From Ignavibacteriales bacterium (lineage in GTDB: Bacteria; Bacteroidota; Ignavibacteria; Ignavibacteriales; Melioribacteraceae), in assembly GCA_020061355.1 (NCBI GenBank), contig JAGUYK010000025.1:1-47814 (forward strand): a DNA stretch of 47,814 bases. The letters run 5' to 3'. A program made the position numbers and the translations under genes. The notes beneath the pieces were generated by a model, which saw only the letters and a list, made by a program, of their open reading frames with translations, was not told the origin of the DNA and made no database searches. Below are positions 34,985 through 44,033 of this stretch, piece by piece. Position 1 is the first letter of the stretch, and each line of letters starts with the position of its first letter.

Positions 34985-37268
34985 AGAGCGAAAACAGAAA
35001 GAAGAATCGTTAAGCGAGAAAAGTCGTTTGAATAATAAATATCTGGAAATTCTATTAGACCATGCACACATGCCGATTATTATATGGGACTCTTCTAATA
35101 TAATAATACGAATCAATAATGAATTTGAAAAATTAATCGGTTATGATTGGGCTGAACTAAGAGGTAAAAAGATTGATTTTCTTTTCCCAAAAGAGAGTCT
35201 TGATTCAACACTGGAGTTATTAAAAAGCAAAGAAAGCGATGAAAAAATAGAAATCATTGAAATAGATATTTTATTGAAAGACAAAAATATCAAGACAGTT
35301 ATATGGAACTCGGCAAATCTTTATGATAAGAAAGGGAAACGTATTGTAGCAACAATTGCACAAGATATAACATACCGTAAAAGAGCCGAGGAAGCACTGA
35401 GTGAAAGCGAACGTTTATTTCATTCTCTGGCCCAGGTTTCACCGGTTGGGATTTTCAAAACGAATGCGGAGGGTTACACTACTTACGTTAATCCCAAATG
35501 GTCACAACTCTCCGGTTTATCTAATGAATATGCGCTTGGATTTGGCTGGCTCCGTGCTGTTCATCCCGATGATAGAAAAAAGTTGAGTAAAGGATGGCAT
35601 GAATCAACTAAAATTCAGAAAGTATCTTATTCTGAATATCGTTTTTTGCACCCTGATGGCACAGTTGTCTGGGTAATGGGGCAGGCAACTCCGGAATTAG
35701 ATTCTGAAAATAAAATAATCGGGTACATTGGAACTATAACTGATATCACCGACCGCAAATTGGCAGAAGTGAAGCTGCAGGAGAGCGAAACTCGTTATCG
35801 CCGATTGCATGATAGTATCACTGATTGTTTTGTACAAACTAAAATGTCGGGCGAGATAGTTGATATTAACCACTCATTTATAGAAATGATTGGATATAGT
35901 AAGAAGGAATTATTAAAACTCCGGTATCAAGATATAACACCTGCACGATGGCAGGAATTCGAAACCAGGATTGTCAATGAACAAATCCTACCGCGGGGTT
36001 ACTCAGATGTTTATGAAAAAGAGTATATAAAGAAAGATGGAACTGTTTTGCCAGTTGAGTTAAAAACCTACCTGCTACATGATTCAAAAGGAAATAATTC
36101 TCACTTCTGGGCATTAGTTCGAGATATTACAAAACGGATTGAAGCAGAAAAAGCGCTTAAAGAAAGCGAAGAACGGTTCCGATCACTCTATGAAAACTCC
36201 ACTATCGGACTTTATAGAACTACTCCGGGTGGAAAAATTATTTTAGCCAATGCTACTTTGGTTAAAATGCTTGGGTACTCATCTTTTGAAGAGCTTGCTG
36301 AAAGGAATCTTGACGAAGATGGATTCGAACCCACATATGAACGCAAATTATTTCTTGAACAAATAGAAAGGGATGGTGAAGTAAAAGGACTTGAGTCCGC
36401 ATGGACTTCTAAAAATGGTTCAGAAGTATTTTTAAGAGAAAGCGCAAAAGCAATACGTGATTCTGATGGAAAGACTCTCTACTATGATGGAACCGTTGAA
36501 GATATAACTGAGCGCAAATTTGCAGAAAAGGCTCTGGGCGAAAGCGAAAAAAGCTATAAAGATTTAATAAATGGAATGAACGAAACAGTGTGGGTAATAG
36601 ACTTTAGTGGAAATCTTCTTGAAGTAAACGATACTGCGATTAAGGTTTTAGGCTATTCTAAAGAGGAATTACTTACTATTGGACTTTTCGGTATAGATTC
36701 CTCACTTAAGAAGGAAGATATTTCAGCGCTTGTTAAATCAATGCCGGAGGATAAATTACAGATTTTTGAGACGTCGCATACAACGAAAGATGGAAGGACA
36801 ATTCCAGTAGAGGTTTATTCCAGCCTCGCGACGTATCAGGGAAAAGAAGTGATTTTAAGTATTGCAAGAGATATTACCGAACGTAAACGTGCTGAAGAAG
36901 AAGTTTTAATACTTGCTCAGTCATTAAAAAGTATTCATGAAAGCGTCAGTATTACTGATTTAGAAGATAAGATTATATTTGTTAACGAATCATTTTTGAA
37001 AACTTATGGTTATAGTGAAAGTGAAATAGTTGGCAAAAATATGAATATTGTAAGATCTCGAAACAATTCCCCGGAAATAATTAAAGAAATTTTGCCGGCT
37101 ACATTAAAAGGAAGATGGTCTGGTGAATTGTGGAATAAAAGAAAAGACGGAAGTGAATTTCCGGTTTATCTTTCAACAACAGTTATAAATGATAAAACGG
37201 TAAAACTTTGGGACTTATTGGTGTTGCATCCGACATCACAGAACAAAAACGGAGTGAGAGAGAATTAA
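34557..37268 (+). CDS. Multi-PAS sensor kinase, N-terminal part (frameshifted gene)
   Basis: This frame encodes 903 residues with about seven PAS domains. The first (residues 29-165) is nearly the same as PAS unit 1 of the kinase at 26798. Six more follow, ending at about residues 285, 405, 530, 655, 780 and 885, several closed by DITERK-type motifs. The last PAS runs into a short out-of-frame tail (KLWDLLVLHPTSQNKNG) and stops before any kinase domain. The missing PAS end and the kinase core are in the overlapping frame from 37208. One extra G in ACGGTAAAAC at about 37197-37200 would restore TGKTLGLIGVASDITEQKRS, so this is one kinase of about 1140 residues split by a one-base deletion or a sequence error. 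Confidence 0.85.
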   Translation: MAKIKKNENISSENITSLFSFNSAEKESDFAEKIFNTVREPLLLLDKDLRVIKASRSFYDFFKVTSNKTIGKLIYDLGNHQWNIPKLRELLETILPEKTTFDNYEVEHDFSKIGKRIMLLNARKIPRGLSEEQMILLAIEDITERKQKEESLSEKSRLNNKYLEILLDHAHMPIIIWDSSNIIIRINNEFEKLIGYDWAELRGKKIDFLFPKESLDSTLELLKSKESDEKIEIIEIDILLKDKNIKTVIWNSANLYDKKGKRIVATIAQDITYRKRAEEALSESERLFHSLAQVSPVGIFKTNAEGYTTYVNPKWSQLSGLSNEYALGFGWLRAVHPDDRKKLSKGWHESTKIQKVSYSEYRFLHPDGTVVWVMGQATPELDSENKIIGYIGTITDITDRKLAEVKLQESETRYRRLHDSITDCFVQTKMSGEIVDINHSFIEMIGYSKKELLKLRYQDITPARWQEFETRIVNEQILPRGYSDVYEKEYIKKDGTVLPVELKTYLLHDSKGNNSHFWALVRDITKRIEAEKALKESEERFRSLYENSTIGLYRTTPGGKIILANATLVKMLGYSSFEELAERNLDEDGFEPTYERKLFLEQIERDGEVKGLESAWTSKNGSEVFLRESAKAIRDSDGKTLYYDGTVEDITERKFAEKALGESEKSYKDLINGMNETVWVIDFSGNLLEVNDTAIKVLGYSKEELLTIGLFGIDSSLKKEDISALVKSMPEDKLQIFETSHTTKDGRTIPVEVYSSLATYQGKEVILSIARDITERKRAEEEVLILAQSLKSIHESVSITDLEDKIIFVNESFLKTYGYSESEIVGKNMNIVRSRNNSPEIIKEILPATLKGRWSGELWNKRKDGSEFPVYLSTTVINDKTVKLWDLLVLHPTSQNKNGVREN

Positions 37269-37984
37269 TAAACGCTAAAGTAAAAGCCGAGGAATCCGAT
37301 AAACTGAAATCAGAATTTCTTGCTCAAATGTCTCACGAAATCAGAACCCCGATAAATGTAATGATTGGAAATGTTGATTACCTGCATCAATCTTTTAATG
37401 AAAAAATGGACGCTGATACACGGGATTGTTTTGATGGTATTGATCTGGCTTCAAAAAGAATTATTAGAACCGTAGACTTGATACTTAATGCAGCCGAATT
37501 GCAAACCAGCGGTTATAAATCGCAATTTGCAGAAGTTGATCTCAATTCAGAGATACTTAATAAATTATCTCTTGAGAATCAGCTTTTGGCAACACAGAAA
37601 GGATTAGAACTGGTATATAAATGCGTTATAAAAGAGACAATAATTTTAGCAGATGAATATAGCGTCACACAGATATTTGCCAACCTGATTGATAATGCAA
37701 TTAAGTACACAAAAAAAGGGAAAGTAGAAATCCTATTGGGAAATCATAAAAGCGGTAAAATAATGGTGGAAATAAAAGATACCGGAATAGGAATAACTAA
37801 AACATTTCTACCAAGACTGTTTGAACCGTTTGCTCAGGAAGAGCAGGGTTACTCCAGAAGCTTTGAGGGAAACGGACTGGGATTATCGCTTGTAAAGAAA
37901 TATTGCGAAATAAACAAAGCAACTATAGAAGTTGAGAGCATAAAAAATGTTGGAACTACTTTCAGGGTAATATTTAGTGGGTAG
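37208..37984 (+). CDS. HisKA-HATPase part of the frameshifted multi-PAS kinase
   Basis: The frame begins inside the last PAS motif (GLIGVASDITEQKRSERE) at a TTG with no ribosome site, so it is unlikely to start translation alone. It continues with a coiled coil, HisKA (QMSHEIRTPINVMIG) and HATPase (NLIDNAIKYT, DTGIGIT, GNGLGLSLV), and ends without a receiver. It overlaps the upstream frame by 61 bases. Either the cell makes a broken kinase, or the base loss is a sequencing or assembly error. The separate receiver gene begins 60 bases downstream and is the natural partner. Confidence 0.8.
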   Translation: MGLIGVASDITEQKRSERELINAKVKAEESDKLKSEFLAQMSHEIRTPINVMIGNVDYLHQSFNEKMDADTRDCFDGIDLASKRIIRTVDLILNAAELQTSGYKSQFAEVDLNSEILNKLSLENQLLATQKGLELVYKCVIKETIILADEYSVTQIFANLIDNAIKYTKKGKVEILLGNHKSGKIMVEIKDTGIGITKTFLPRLFEPFAQEEQGYSRSFEGNGLGLSLVKKYCEINKATIEVESIKNVGTTFRVIFSG

Positions 37985-38013
37985 CGGGCAGTCAGCAGTT
38001 CACAGTTGGTAGT
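37985..38013 (+). repeat. Short degenerate GCAGT-type repeat
   Basis: GGGCAGTC, AGCAGTTC, ACAGTTGG and TAGTCG follow each other at about 8-base steps. This looks like a worn remnant of the short intergenic GGCAGT tandem repeats I recall from Bacteroidota genomes. No function is implied. Confidence 0.35.
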
Positions 38014-38044
38014 CGATTGAGGACAAAACTATTTTGAGTGTAAT

Positions 38045-38437
38045 ATGAAAAAAATGCTGCTCATAGAAGACGACGGTTTATCTGTAAACGTAATGAGAAG
38101 AATATTTCGAGATGATTTCGAAATGTTTGTTTGTGATTCGGCAGAAGAATTTTACGAAAAATACAGAAATAATAATTTTGATATAATAATAATAGATATA
38201 TCGTTAAAAGGGAGTAAGAATGGTTTGGAGTTAATTAAGGAGATTAAAGAAGACACATCGTATAACGGCGCTCCCATTCTTTGTCTAACCGCACATGCAC
38301 AAACTAAGATGCGTTTAACAGCATTAGAATCCGGCTCGGATCTTTTCATGACAAAACCGGTTAACAATAAAATACTTAAAGAAGCAGTTGAATTTCTTTT
38401 AAAATCAAAACAGTCCGGAATCAAAATGAAAATTTAA
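38045..38437 (+). CDS. Stand-alone receiver (CheY-like response regulator)
   Basis: A single receiver domain of 130 residues: acidic pocket EDD (residues 8-10), phospho-acceptor Asp51 in IIIDISLKG, Thr in LTAHA, and Lys104 in MTKPV. No output domain follows. It sits 60 bases after the frameshifted kinase, which lacks its own receiver, so it is probably that kinase's partner or a phosphorelay intermediate. Confidence 0.92.
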   Translation: MKKMLLIEDDGLSVNVMRRIFRDDFEMFVCDSAEEFYEKYRNNNFDIIIIDISLKGSKNGLELIKEIKEDTSYNGAPILCLTAHAQTKMRLTALESGSDLFMTKPVNNKILKEAVEFLLKSKQSGIKMKI

Positions 38438-38492
38438 TAGGGAAACGTAAAAAATTGTGTATATGGTTAAACTTTCTTCCATCATCTCACCT

Positions 38493-38531
38493 AAAAGAAG
38501 TAGTCCCTTTTTCATCCCGATGGCGGATAGA
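38493..38531 (+). repeat. Dispersed intergenic element, copy 6
   Basis: It reads AAAAGAAGTAG, TCCCTTTTTCA, TCCCGATG, GCGGATAG. The core is kept, but the bases that could form a stem in other copies are changed. The upstream ATGGTTAAACTTTCTTC (from 38463) is also found before copy 7. It lies about 100 bases before the CHASE1 kinase. Confidence 0.8.
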
Positions 38532-38624
38532 TTCTAACATACAAAACAGATAACATTTATTATAAATAGAAAAGAATAGATTCGATGAAAAATTAAACTC
38601 TCGGAATCAATGTAATTTAACTTA

Positions 38625-41225
38625 ATGTGTAAAAAGATGGGTACTGTAAAGATTAACCGGAAAATCAAACAAGCCAGCAGAGGAACGGCACTGCTATTGA
38701 AAGTTTGGATACGTAATAGATTCATTCTTCCTTTCCTCGTTTTGTTAACCTCTTTAGTAATCTCCTATATAAATTGGAATGTTGCAAACAGAAACGCAGA
38801 AAATGAACTTCGGTCATATTTTGAATATCGTGCAAGAGATGTTTATAATCGTATTGAACAGCGGATTATTAGTTACGAACAAATACTAAGAGGCGCATGC
38901 GGTTTTTTTAATGCATCGGATAATGTCAATCGGTCAGAATTCCGCTCGTTCTTTAATACTCTAAATCTCGATAAAAGCTATCCGGGTATACAGGGTGTAG
39001 GCTTTTCTTTAATAGTTTCACCGGAGCAAATGAAGAAACATATTTCAAACATACGCGCAGAGGGTTTTCCTGAATACAAAATCAGACCCGAAGGTGTTCG
39101 GGAAATTTACACTTCAATAATTTATCTCGAACCGTTCAGAGACCGTAATTTGCGTGCTTTTGGATATGATATGTTTTCCGAACCGGTTCGCCGGAAAGCA
39201 ATGGAAACAGCACGCGACTCAAACGAAACTGTTATATCCGGAAAAGTTAATCTTGTACAGGAAACGGAAAAAGAAGTACAAGCCGGCTTCCTGATCTATT
39301 TACCGGTTTATAAGAACGGAACACAATACACAACTGTAAGTGAGAGACGTTCGAACATAATCGGTTGGGTTTATTCTCCCTTCAGAATGAATGATTTTAT
39401 GGATGGACTTTTTGGTGAACGTGCCGCTGATCTGGATGTCAAAATTTATGACGGTAAAAATATTTCAAACGAAACGAAATTGTATGATTCCAAAACTGAA
39501 ACTACGAGATCGGGTCAACCACTTACTATAAAGAAAGAGGTCGATTTTAATAACCACTTGTGGACAGTTATAGTAAAATCTACACCTGAATTAGAGACGA
39601 GAATAGGATTTAATACCGCAACAATTATTCTAATCGTTGGATTAAGTATAAGTCTTCTGCTTACAATAATTACCTGGCTTCTCGAAAATAAAAGAAGACA
39701 AACAATTATAACCAATAAAGAACGAAAGCTTGCAGAAAATTCGTTGAAGAAACTTCAGGAAGAACAACAGATATTATTAGATCACATTCCGGCATGGGTT
39801 TTCTATAAGGATACTGAAAATCGATTTATCCATGTTAATAAGACTTTTGCCGATGCAATGGGAATGTCTATTGAACAATTAGACGGTAAATCTCTCTTTG
39901 ATATTTTTCCGAATGAACAGGCAGAGGCATTCTGGAAAGATGATAAAGAGGTAATAACTTCCGGCAAACCTAAAGTCAACATAATTGAGTCTATGGAATC
40001 ATTAAAGGGAACTCGTTGGGTTCAAACAGATAAAATACCATATAGAGATATAAAAGGAAAGATTGTTGGTTTGATCGGTTTTGCAATTGATATCACCGAA
40101 CGAAAACTTGCTGAGAATTCTTTGCGTGAATCGTACCAAATAATTGAAGGAATTATAAACACAATACCAGTAAGGGTTTTCTGGAAAGATAAGAATCTAG
40201 TTTATCTGGGCTGTAACAAACTATTTGCACTTGATGCGGGATTTACAGATCCAAAGGAAATTATCGGGAAAGATGATTTCCAGATGGGGTGGCATAATCA
40301 GGCGGTACTATATCGCGAAGATGACCGCATGGTTATGAAGAGTGGCAATCCCAAACTTCTCATTGAAGAATCGCAAACGACTCCCATGGGGAATAACATT
40401 ACACTTCTTACTAGCAAGATACCTTTACTAAATCCTGCTGAAGAGATTATCGGTGTACTGGGAACATATATTGACATTTCGGAGCGGAAGCATGTGGAAG
40501 ATAAATTAAAGAAGAGCCATGAACAATTAATTAAACTCAATGCTGAAAAAGATAAATTCTTTTCTATTATAGCGCACGATCTAAAAAGTCCTTTCAATGG
40601 TTTCTTGGGTCTAACGGAACTAATGGCGGATAGAACAGAAAATTTTACACTTGATGAAGTTACTGAACAAAGCAAATCGCTGAATAAAGCCGCCAAAAAT
40701 CTTTATAAACTTTTGGAAAACTTGTTAGAATGGGCTCAAGTTCAAAATGGTTCTATAAACTTTACTCCCCAAAATTCTGATTTATCTAAAATGGTTTCGC
40801 AAAGTATAGATACAATTTCTCAACGGGCTCTGCTAAAAGGAATTACAATTGTAAATGAAGCTGGTAATTCGCAAAAAGTTTATGCGGACGAAAAAATGAT
40901 TGGCACTGTGCTAAGGAACCTTTTATCTAATGCAGTTAAATTCACAAGGAAGGATGGAAAAGTTATTGTCAGTTCCAATCGTCTTGAGAATGGCACAATA
41001 GAAGTTTCGGTTACCGATAATGGTGTTGGGATACCTGAAAAAGATCTTAAAAGACTTTTCAGGGTAGAAGAGAAAGTCAGTACAAAAGGAACCGATGGTG
41101 AACTAAGTACAGGTTTGGGTTTATTGCTTTGTAAAGAATTTGTTGAAATGCACCGTGGAAAAATTTGGGCTGAGAGCAATGAAAATACAGGCAGCACATT
41201 TTATTTTACATTACCTCTTAAATAA
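38625..41225 (+). CDS. CHASE1-PAS-PAS histidine kinase, membrane-bound
   Basis: This 866-residue kinase has a membrane helix at about residues 32-50, then a CHASE1 extracytoplasmic domain (about 60-300, with YPGIQGVGFS and YLPVYKNG), and a second membrane helix (about 328-350). Two PAS domains follow (about 385-495 and 510-630, ending DITERKLAEN and DISERKHVED). The core is HisKA (IIAHDLKSPFNGF, His651) and HATPase (NLLSNAVKFT, DNGVGIP, STGLGLLLC), with no receiver. ATG 38625 has no good ribosome site, and ATG 38637 is possible. Copy 6 of the element lies upstream. A hemerythrin gene follows 20 bases later. Confidence 0.92.
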   Translation: MCKKMGTVKINRKIKQASRGTALLLKVWIRNRFILPFLVLLTSLVISYINWNVANRNAENELRSYFEYRARDVYNRIEQRIISYEQILRGACGFFNASDNVNRSEFRSFFNTLNLDKSYPGIQGVGFSLIVSPEQMKKHISNIRAEGFPEYKIRPEGVREIYTSIIYLEPFRDRNLRAFGYDMFSEPVRRKAMETARDSNETVISGKVNLVQETEKEVQAGFLIYLPVYKNGTQYTTVSERRSNIIGWVYSPFRMNDFMDGLFGERAADLDVKIYDGKNISNETKLYDSKTETTRSGQPLTIKKEVDFNNHLWTVIVKSTPELETRIGFNTATIILIVGLSISLLLTIITWLLENKRRQTIITNKERKLAENSLKKLQEEQQILLDHIPAWVFYKDTENRFIHVNKTFADAMGMSIEQLDGKSLFDIFPNEQAEAFWKDDKEVITSGKPKVNIIESMESLKGTRWVQTDKIPYRDIKGKIVGLIGFAIDITERKLAENSLRESYQIIEGIINTIPVRVFWKDKNLVYLGCNKLFALDAGFTDPKEIIGKDDFQMGWHNQAVLYREDDRMVMKSGNPKLLIEESQTTPMGNNITLLTSKIPLLNPAEEIIGVLGTYIDISERKHVEDKLKKSHEQLIKLNAEKDKFFSIIAHDLKSPFNGFLGLTELMADRTENFTLDEVTEQSKSLNKAAKNLYKLLENLLEWAQVQNGSINFTPQNSDLSKMVSQSIDTISQRALLKGITIVNEAGNSQKVYADEKMIGTVLRNLLSNAVKFTRKDGKVIVSSNRLENGTIEVSVTDNGVGIPEKDLKRLFRVEEKVSTKGTDGELSTGLGLLLCKEFVEMHRGKIWAESNENTGSTFYFTLPLK

Positions 41226-41245
41226 TTTACAGGGGGAAGAATAAT

Positions 41246-41656
41246 ATGGCATATCTCAAATGGCTGGACACTTATGATATTGGTTTCAAAATAATTGATG
41301 AACAGCATAAAAAACTAATTGACATTATAAATGAACTCTATGAAGCCCAACGTCACGGCACAAGTCAAATTGCTATTATTGACACATTGGATAAGTTAGC
41401 TGATTACACGGTATATCACTTTGCTACGGAAGAAAAATTGTTTGCCCAATATGAGTATCCAAAAACAACGGAACATCTTGCAGAGCACAAATCTTTTGTT
41501 GACCAGGTAGTAAAATTTCAGCAGGAGTTGAAGATGGGAAGTCTATTACTATCGCTAAAGACAATGGAATATTTGAAAGATTGGACAATCACGCATATAC
41601 TCGGATCGGATAGGGAGTTTGGAGAATTTGTTCAACTACGGGAATTAGGAGAATAG
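41246..41656 (+). CDS. Bacteriohemerythrin
   Basis: A 136-residue four-helix protein with every di-iron ligand in place: His21, His58, Glu62, His77, His81, His117 and Asp122 (segments DEQH, HFATEE, HLAEH and HILGSD). Bacteriohemerythrins bind oxygen for storage, delivery or sensing. AGGGGGAAG precedes the start, and the gene is 20 bases after the CHASE1 kinase, so the two are probably co-transcribed. A link between that kinase and oxygen is an inference from this pairing. Confidence 0.95.
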   Translation: MAYLKWLDTYDIGFKIIDEQHKKLIDIINELYEAQRHGTSQIAIIDTLDKLADYTVYHFATEEKLFAQYEYPKTTEHLAEHKSFVDQVVKFQQELKMGSLLLSLKTMEYLKDWTITHILGSDREFGEFVQLRELGE

Positions 41657-41873
41657 TAATACAATTTATAATTACGAACCATGTAGATACTTTGAACTCA
41701 GTGCATATATCAGAATTAACAAATATGAACGTTCTTTTCGATAAAAGGAGATAAGATTTATAACAATTCTTTGGTATAATAATTAAAGAACTTCACAACA
41801 TTTTTAATCCTTAACGGAATATTCATGAATGATAACAGGCGTAAATGGTTAAACTCTCTTCTGCAATTTCGCC

Positions 41874-41912
41874 TAAAGATTTAATCCCTTTTTCATCCCT
41901 TTGCCTGATAGT
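41874..41912 (+). repeat. Dispersed intergenic element, copy 7
   Basis: It reads TAAAGATTTAA, TCCCTTTTTCA, TCCCTTTG, CCTGATAG. Similarity to copy 8 continues downstream for about 45 bases to CCTATCTTTTAT and AAGC, so the full repeat here is nearer 85-90 bases. Confidence 0.85.
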
Positions 41913-41952
41913 ATCCTGTTGCTCATAAACCTATCTTTTATTCGTAAGCTTT

Positions 41953-42195
41953 TTGAAAATAAAATTTGAAGATAAATGGAAAGAAAAGATAGTGGATAAT
42001 TCACTAAACGAAACCTTAATGATTGTAGCATCAAATTTGACAATTGCTTTCTTTCAAAGGGGGCAAACATTATTAACTAAAACAAATTCATCAATGGATC
42101 TTAATCGGAACAGTATAGTAATTATTCCTCAAATTTATGATGAACTGCTAAAGGGTTTAAAAAATAAATTGTCCCAATTAGAAGCTAAATCATGA
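41953..42195 (+). CDS. Possible small protein behind element copy 7 (80 residues)
   Basis: An open frame from TTG 41953 encodes KIKFEDKWKEKIVDNSLNET and LMIVASNLTIAFFQRGQTLL, ending in EAKS. The first ATG is only at residue 23, and no convincing ribosome site is seen. It lies 40 bases after copy 7 and ends before copy 8. No homologue is recognised. It could be a real small gene or a chance frame. Confidence 0.4.
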   Translation: MKIKFEDKWKEKIVDNSLNETLMIVASNLTIAFFQRGQTLLTKTNSSMDLNRNSIVIIPQIYDELLKGLKNKLSQLEAKS

Positions 42196-42304
42196 ACTAA
42201 AACTGACTATTCACTTTCAGAAGAATAGTTATAAATCCATTTTCAACTGAGATTTTACAATAGACAAATAAAAAAATGATCAAAGTTGATCCATTTTCTC
42301 ACTC

Positions 42305-42343
42305 AAATGATGTAGTCCCTTTTTCATCCCTTTGCCCGATTGT
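42305..42343 (+). repeat. Dispersed intergenic element, copy 8
   Basis: It reads CAAATGATGTAG, TCCCTTTTTCA, TCCCTTTG, CCCGATTG. It has the consensus core and extended downstream similarity to copy 7. It lies about 90 bases before the DUF6600-like gene. Confidence 0.85.
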
Positions 42344-42433
42344 ATTCTGATACACCTAATCCTATCTTTTATCTGCAAGCATTAATAAAGTATAATGAAT
42401 GGCTTTCGGAATTAATTTAATTGGAGATTAACA

Positions 42434-43672
42434 GTGGAAAAACGAAAGGTAATATTTGTAATTATAATTTTTGCTATTGTGATCACGTTCAATCTTGTCT
42501 ATGCAATATTCCCGTCGCAAATTTCGACCCAGCAAGAAGATGTCAGCTTTCAGGAATTTTACAATGAACTAAGTCCATACGGTCATTGGGTTGAAGATCA
42601 TAATTACGGATACATCTGGATTCCTATTGCAGGTCCCTCATTTACTCCATATTTAACAAATGGTTTTTGGGTGATGACTAATTATGGTTGGACGTGGGTA
42701 TCAGAATATGATTGGGGTTGGGCAACATTCCACTATGGTCGATGGGATTATAATGGCTCTTATGGATGGTTCTGGGTTCCCGAGATTGAATGGGGTCCTG
42801 CATGGGTTACCTGGAGAAAATCGGATGGTTATTATGGATGGGCACCGATGAGACCTGGAGTTTCCATTAGCGTAACTTTTACCAGCTATAACGATGTGCC
42901 TAACGATCGCTGGACATTTGTAAAAGATAAAGATATTGATAGTCGTGACCTAATCAACGTTTATATCAATAGGGAAAACAATTTTAAGCTCATCAATAAT
43001 TCTATTGTCATTAATACAACTTACTATGATGAAAAAAGACAAACTACATATGTCGCCGGACCAGATAGACAGGAAGTTCAGAAAATTATAGGTAGAACAA
43101 TTAAAACTGTTGTAATTCATGAAATAGATAAACCGGGTCAGATTTTAGACAATGACCGGCTGCAGATTTATAGACCTCAACTTCATAAAAATAAAAGCGG
43201 GAATAAGCGCGCACCATCTGAATTAACAAATTTAAAAGATGTTAAACAAATATCGGAAAGAGATAATTATAAGCAATATGATAAGATGTTAATCCAGAAA
43301 AATGGAAAAGGGAATGCACAACAATCCGTTGCGAGCTCAAAAAATAAATTAGGGAACAAAAACAACGAAGCTCAATTACCTAAGCTTTTTTCTCATAAAG
43401 AAAAAAATAACAATGTTCAAACATCGCAGATAAGTAATTCAAATCCACCAAAAGATAAGGATAGTGCAATTGATCGGACTCAAAACAGGAATAGTTTTGA
43501 GATCCCTGTAAAAGGTGCTTTAACTGATAGATCATCACCGGAAGAAAAATTAGATACGCAAATGATCATTAAAAGTGAAGATCAACTGATAAAACCTAAA
43601 ACCATGTTACAGCCAAAGACAAATAGTGCGAATCAACCATCTAAACCCAGACCTGATTATGACAAAAAATAA
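42434..43672 (+). CDS. DUF6600-like exported Trp/Tyr-rich protein
   Basis: GTG 42434 has GGAG seven bases upstream. The 412-residue protein has a signal peptide (about residues 5-24). A domain extremely rich in Trp, Tyr and Gly follows (about 35-150: YGHWVEDHNYGYIWIP, GWTWVSEYDWGWATFHYGRW, GPAWVTWR and GYYGWAPMRP), the pattern of the DUF6600 family found in many Gram-negative envelopes. The C-terminal half (about 235-412) is low-complexity, rich in Lys, Asn, Gln and Ser, and probably disordered. Function is unknown; an envelope role is likely. It stands behind copy 8 of the element. Confidence 0.8.
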   Translation: MEKRKVIFVIIIFAIVITFNLVYAIFPSQISTQQEDVSFQEFYNELSPYGHWVEDHNYGYIWIPIAGPSFTPYLTNGFWVMTNYGWTWVSEYDWGWATFHYGRWDYNGSYGWFWVPEIEWGPAWVTWRKSDGYYGWAPMRPGVSISVTFTSYNDVPNDRWTFVKDKDIDSRDLINVYINRENNFKLINNSIVINTTYYDEKRQTTYVAGPDRQEVQKIIGRTIKTVVIHEIDKPGQILDNDRLQIYRPQLHKNKSGNKRAPSELTNLKDVKQISERDNYKQYDKMLIQKNGKGNAQQSVASSKNKLGNKNNEAQLPKLFSHKEKNNNVQTSQISNSNPPKDKDSAIDRTQNRNSFEIPVKGALTDRSSPEEKLDTQMIIKSEDQLIKPKTMLQPKTNSANQPSKPRPDYDKK

Positions 43673-43793
43673 AATAGAAAATCAAATTGATGATTGAGAT
43701 GGGGATAAATGCGTAGAATGATAAAACAAATTGTCTGGTCGTAGCATAAATAAAAAGAAAATTTTTTCCAACAATAAAGAAAGGATAAATATC

Positions 43794-43943
43794 ATGTTAT
43801 ATACTATCGCTGTAATATTACTGATACTCTGGTTACTTGGATTTCTCACTTCTTACACTATGGGTGGTATTATTCACGTTCTGCTTGTAATTGCCATTGT
43901 AATGGTCTTACTTAGAGTTATCCGCGGACGTAAAGTACTCTAA
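43794..43943 (+). CDS. lmo0937-family small membrane protein
   Basis: ATG 43794 follows AAAGGAT. The 49-residue product is MLYTIAVILLILWLLGFLTS, then YTMGGIIHVLLVIAIVMVLL and RVIRGRKVL: two hydrophobic helices joined by a Gly-rich turn, with a basic C-terminus. This matches what I recall of the lmo0937 family of short membrane proteins, often near stress genes, with no known activity. A longer in-frame start at 43731 has no ribosome site and would add a basic, non-conserved extension. Confidence 0.85.
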   Translation: MLYTIAVILLILWLLGFLTSYTMGGIIHVLLVIAIVMVLLRVIRGRKVL

Positions 43944-44033
43944 CGTATGTTAAGTACAATAATATTTATTATATAAGAAGTAATCCTATAGGAAAAAATT
44001 TTCATTCTCTTTGATTTGTAAGGAAACATTGCA

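Noticed and set aside
37190..37268. Programmed ribosomal frameshift in the multi-PAS kinase.
   Set aside because: No slippery heptamer or downstream stem-loop was seen. A lost G in ACGGTAAAAC explains the break more simply.
42305..42343. The element as a sigma-28 (FliA) promoter because CCCGATTG resembles its -10 box.
   Set aside because: No TAAA-like -35 box is found about 15 bases upstream in any copy, and no flagellar gene is in the window.
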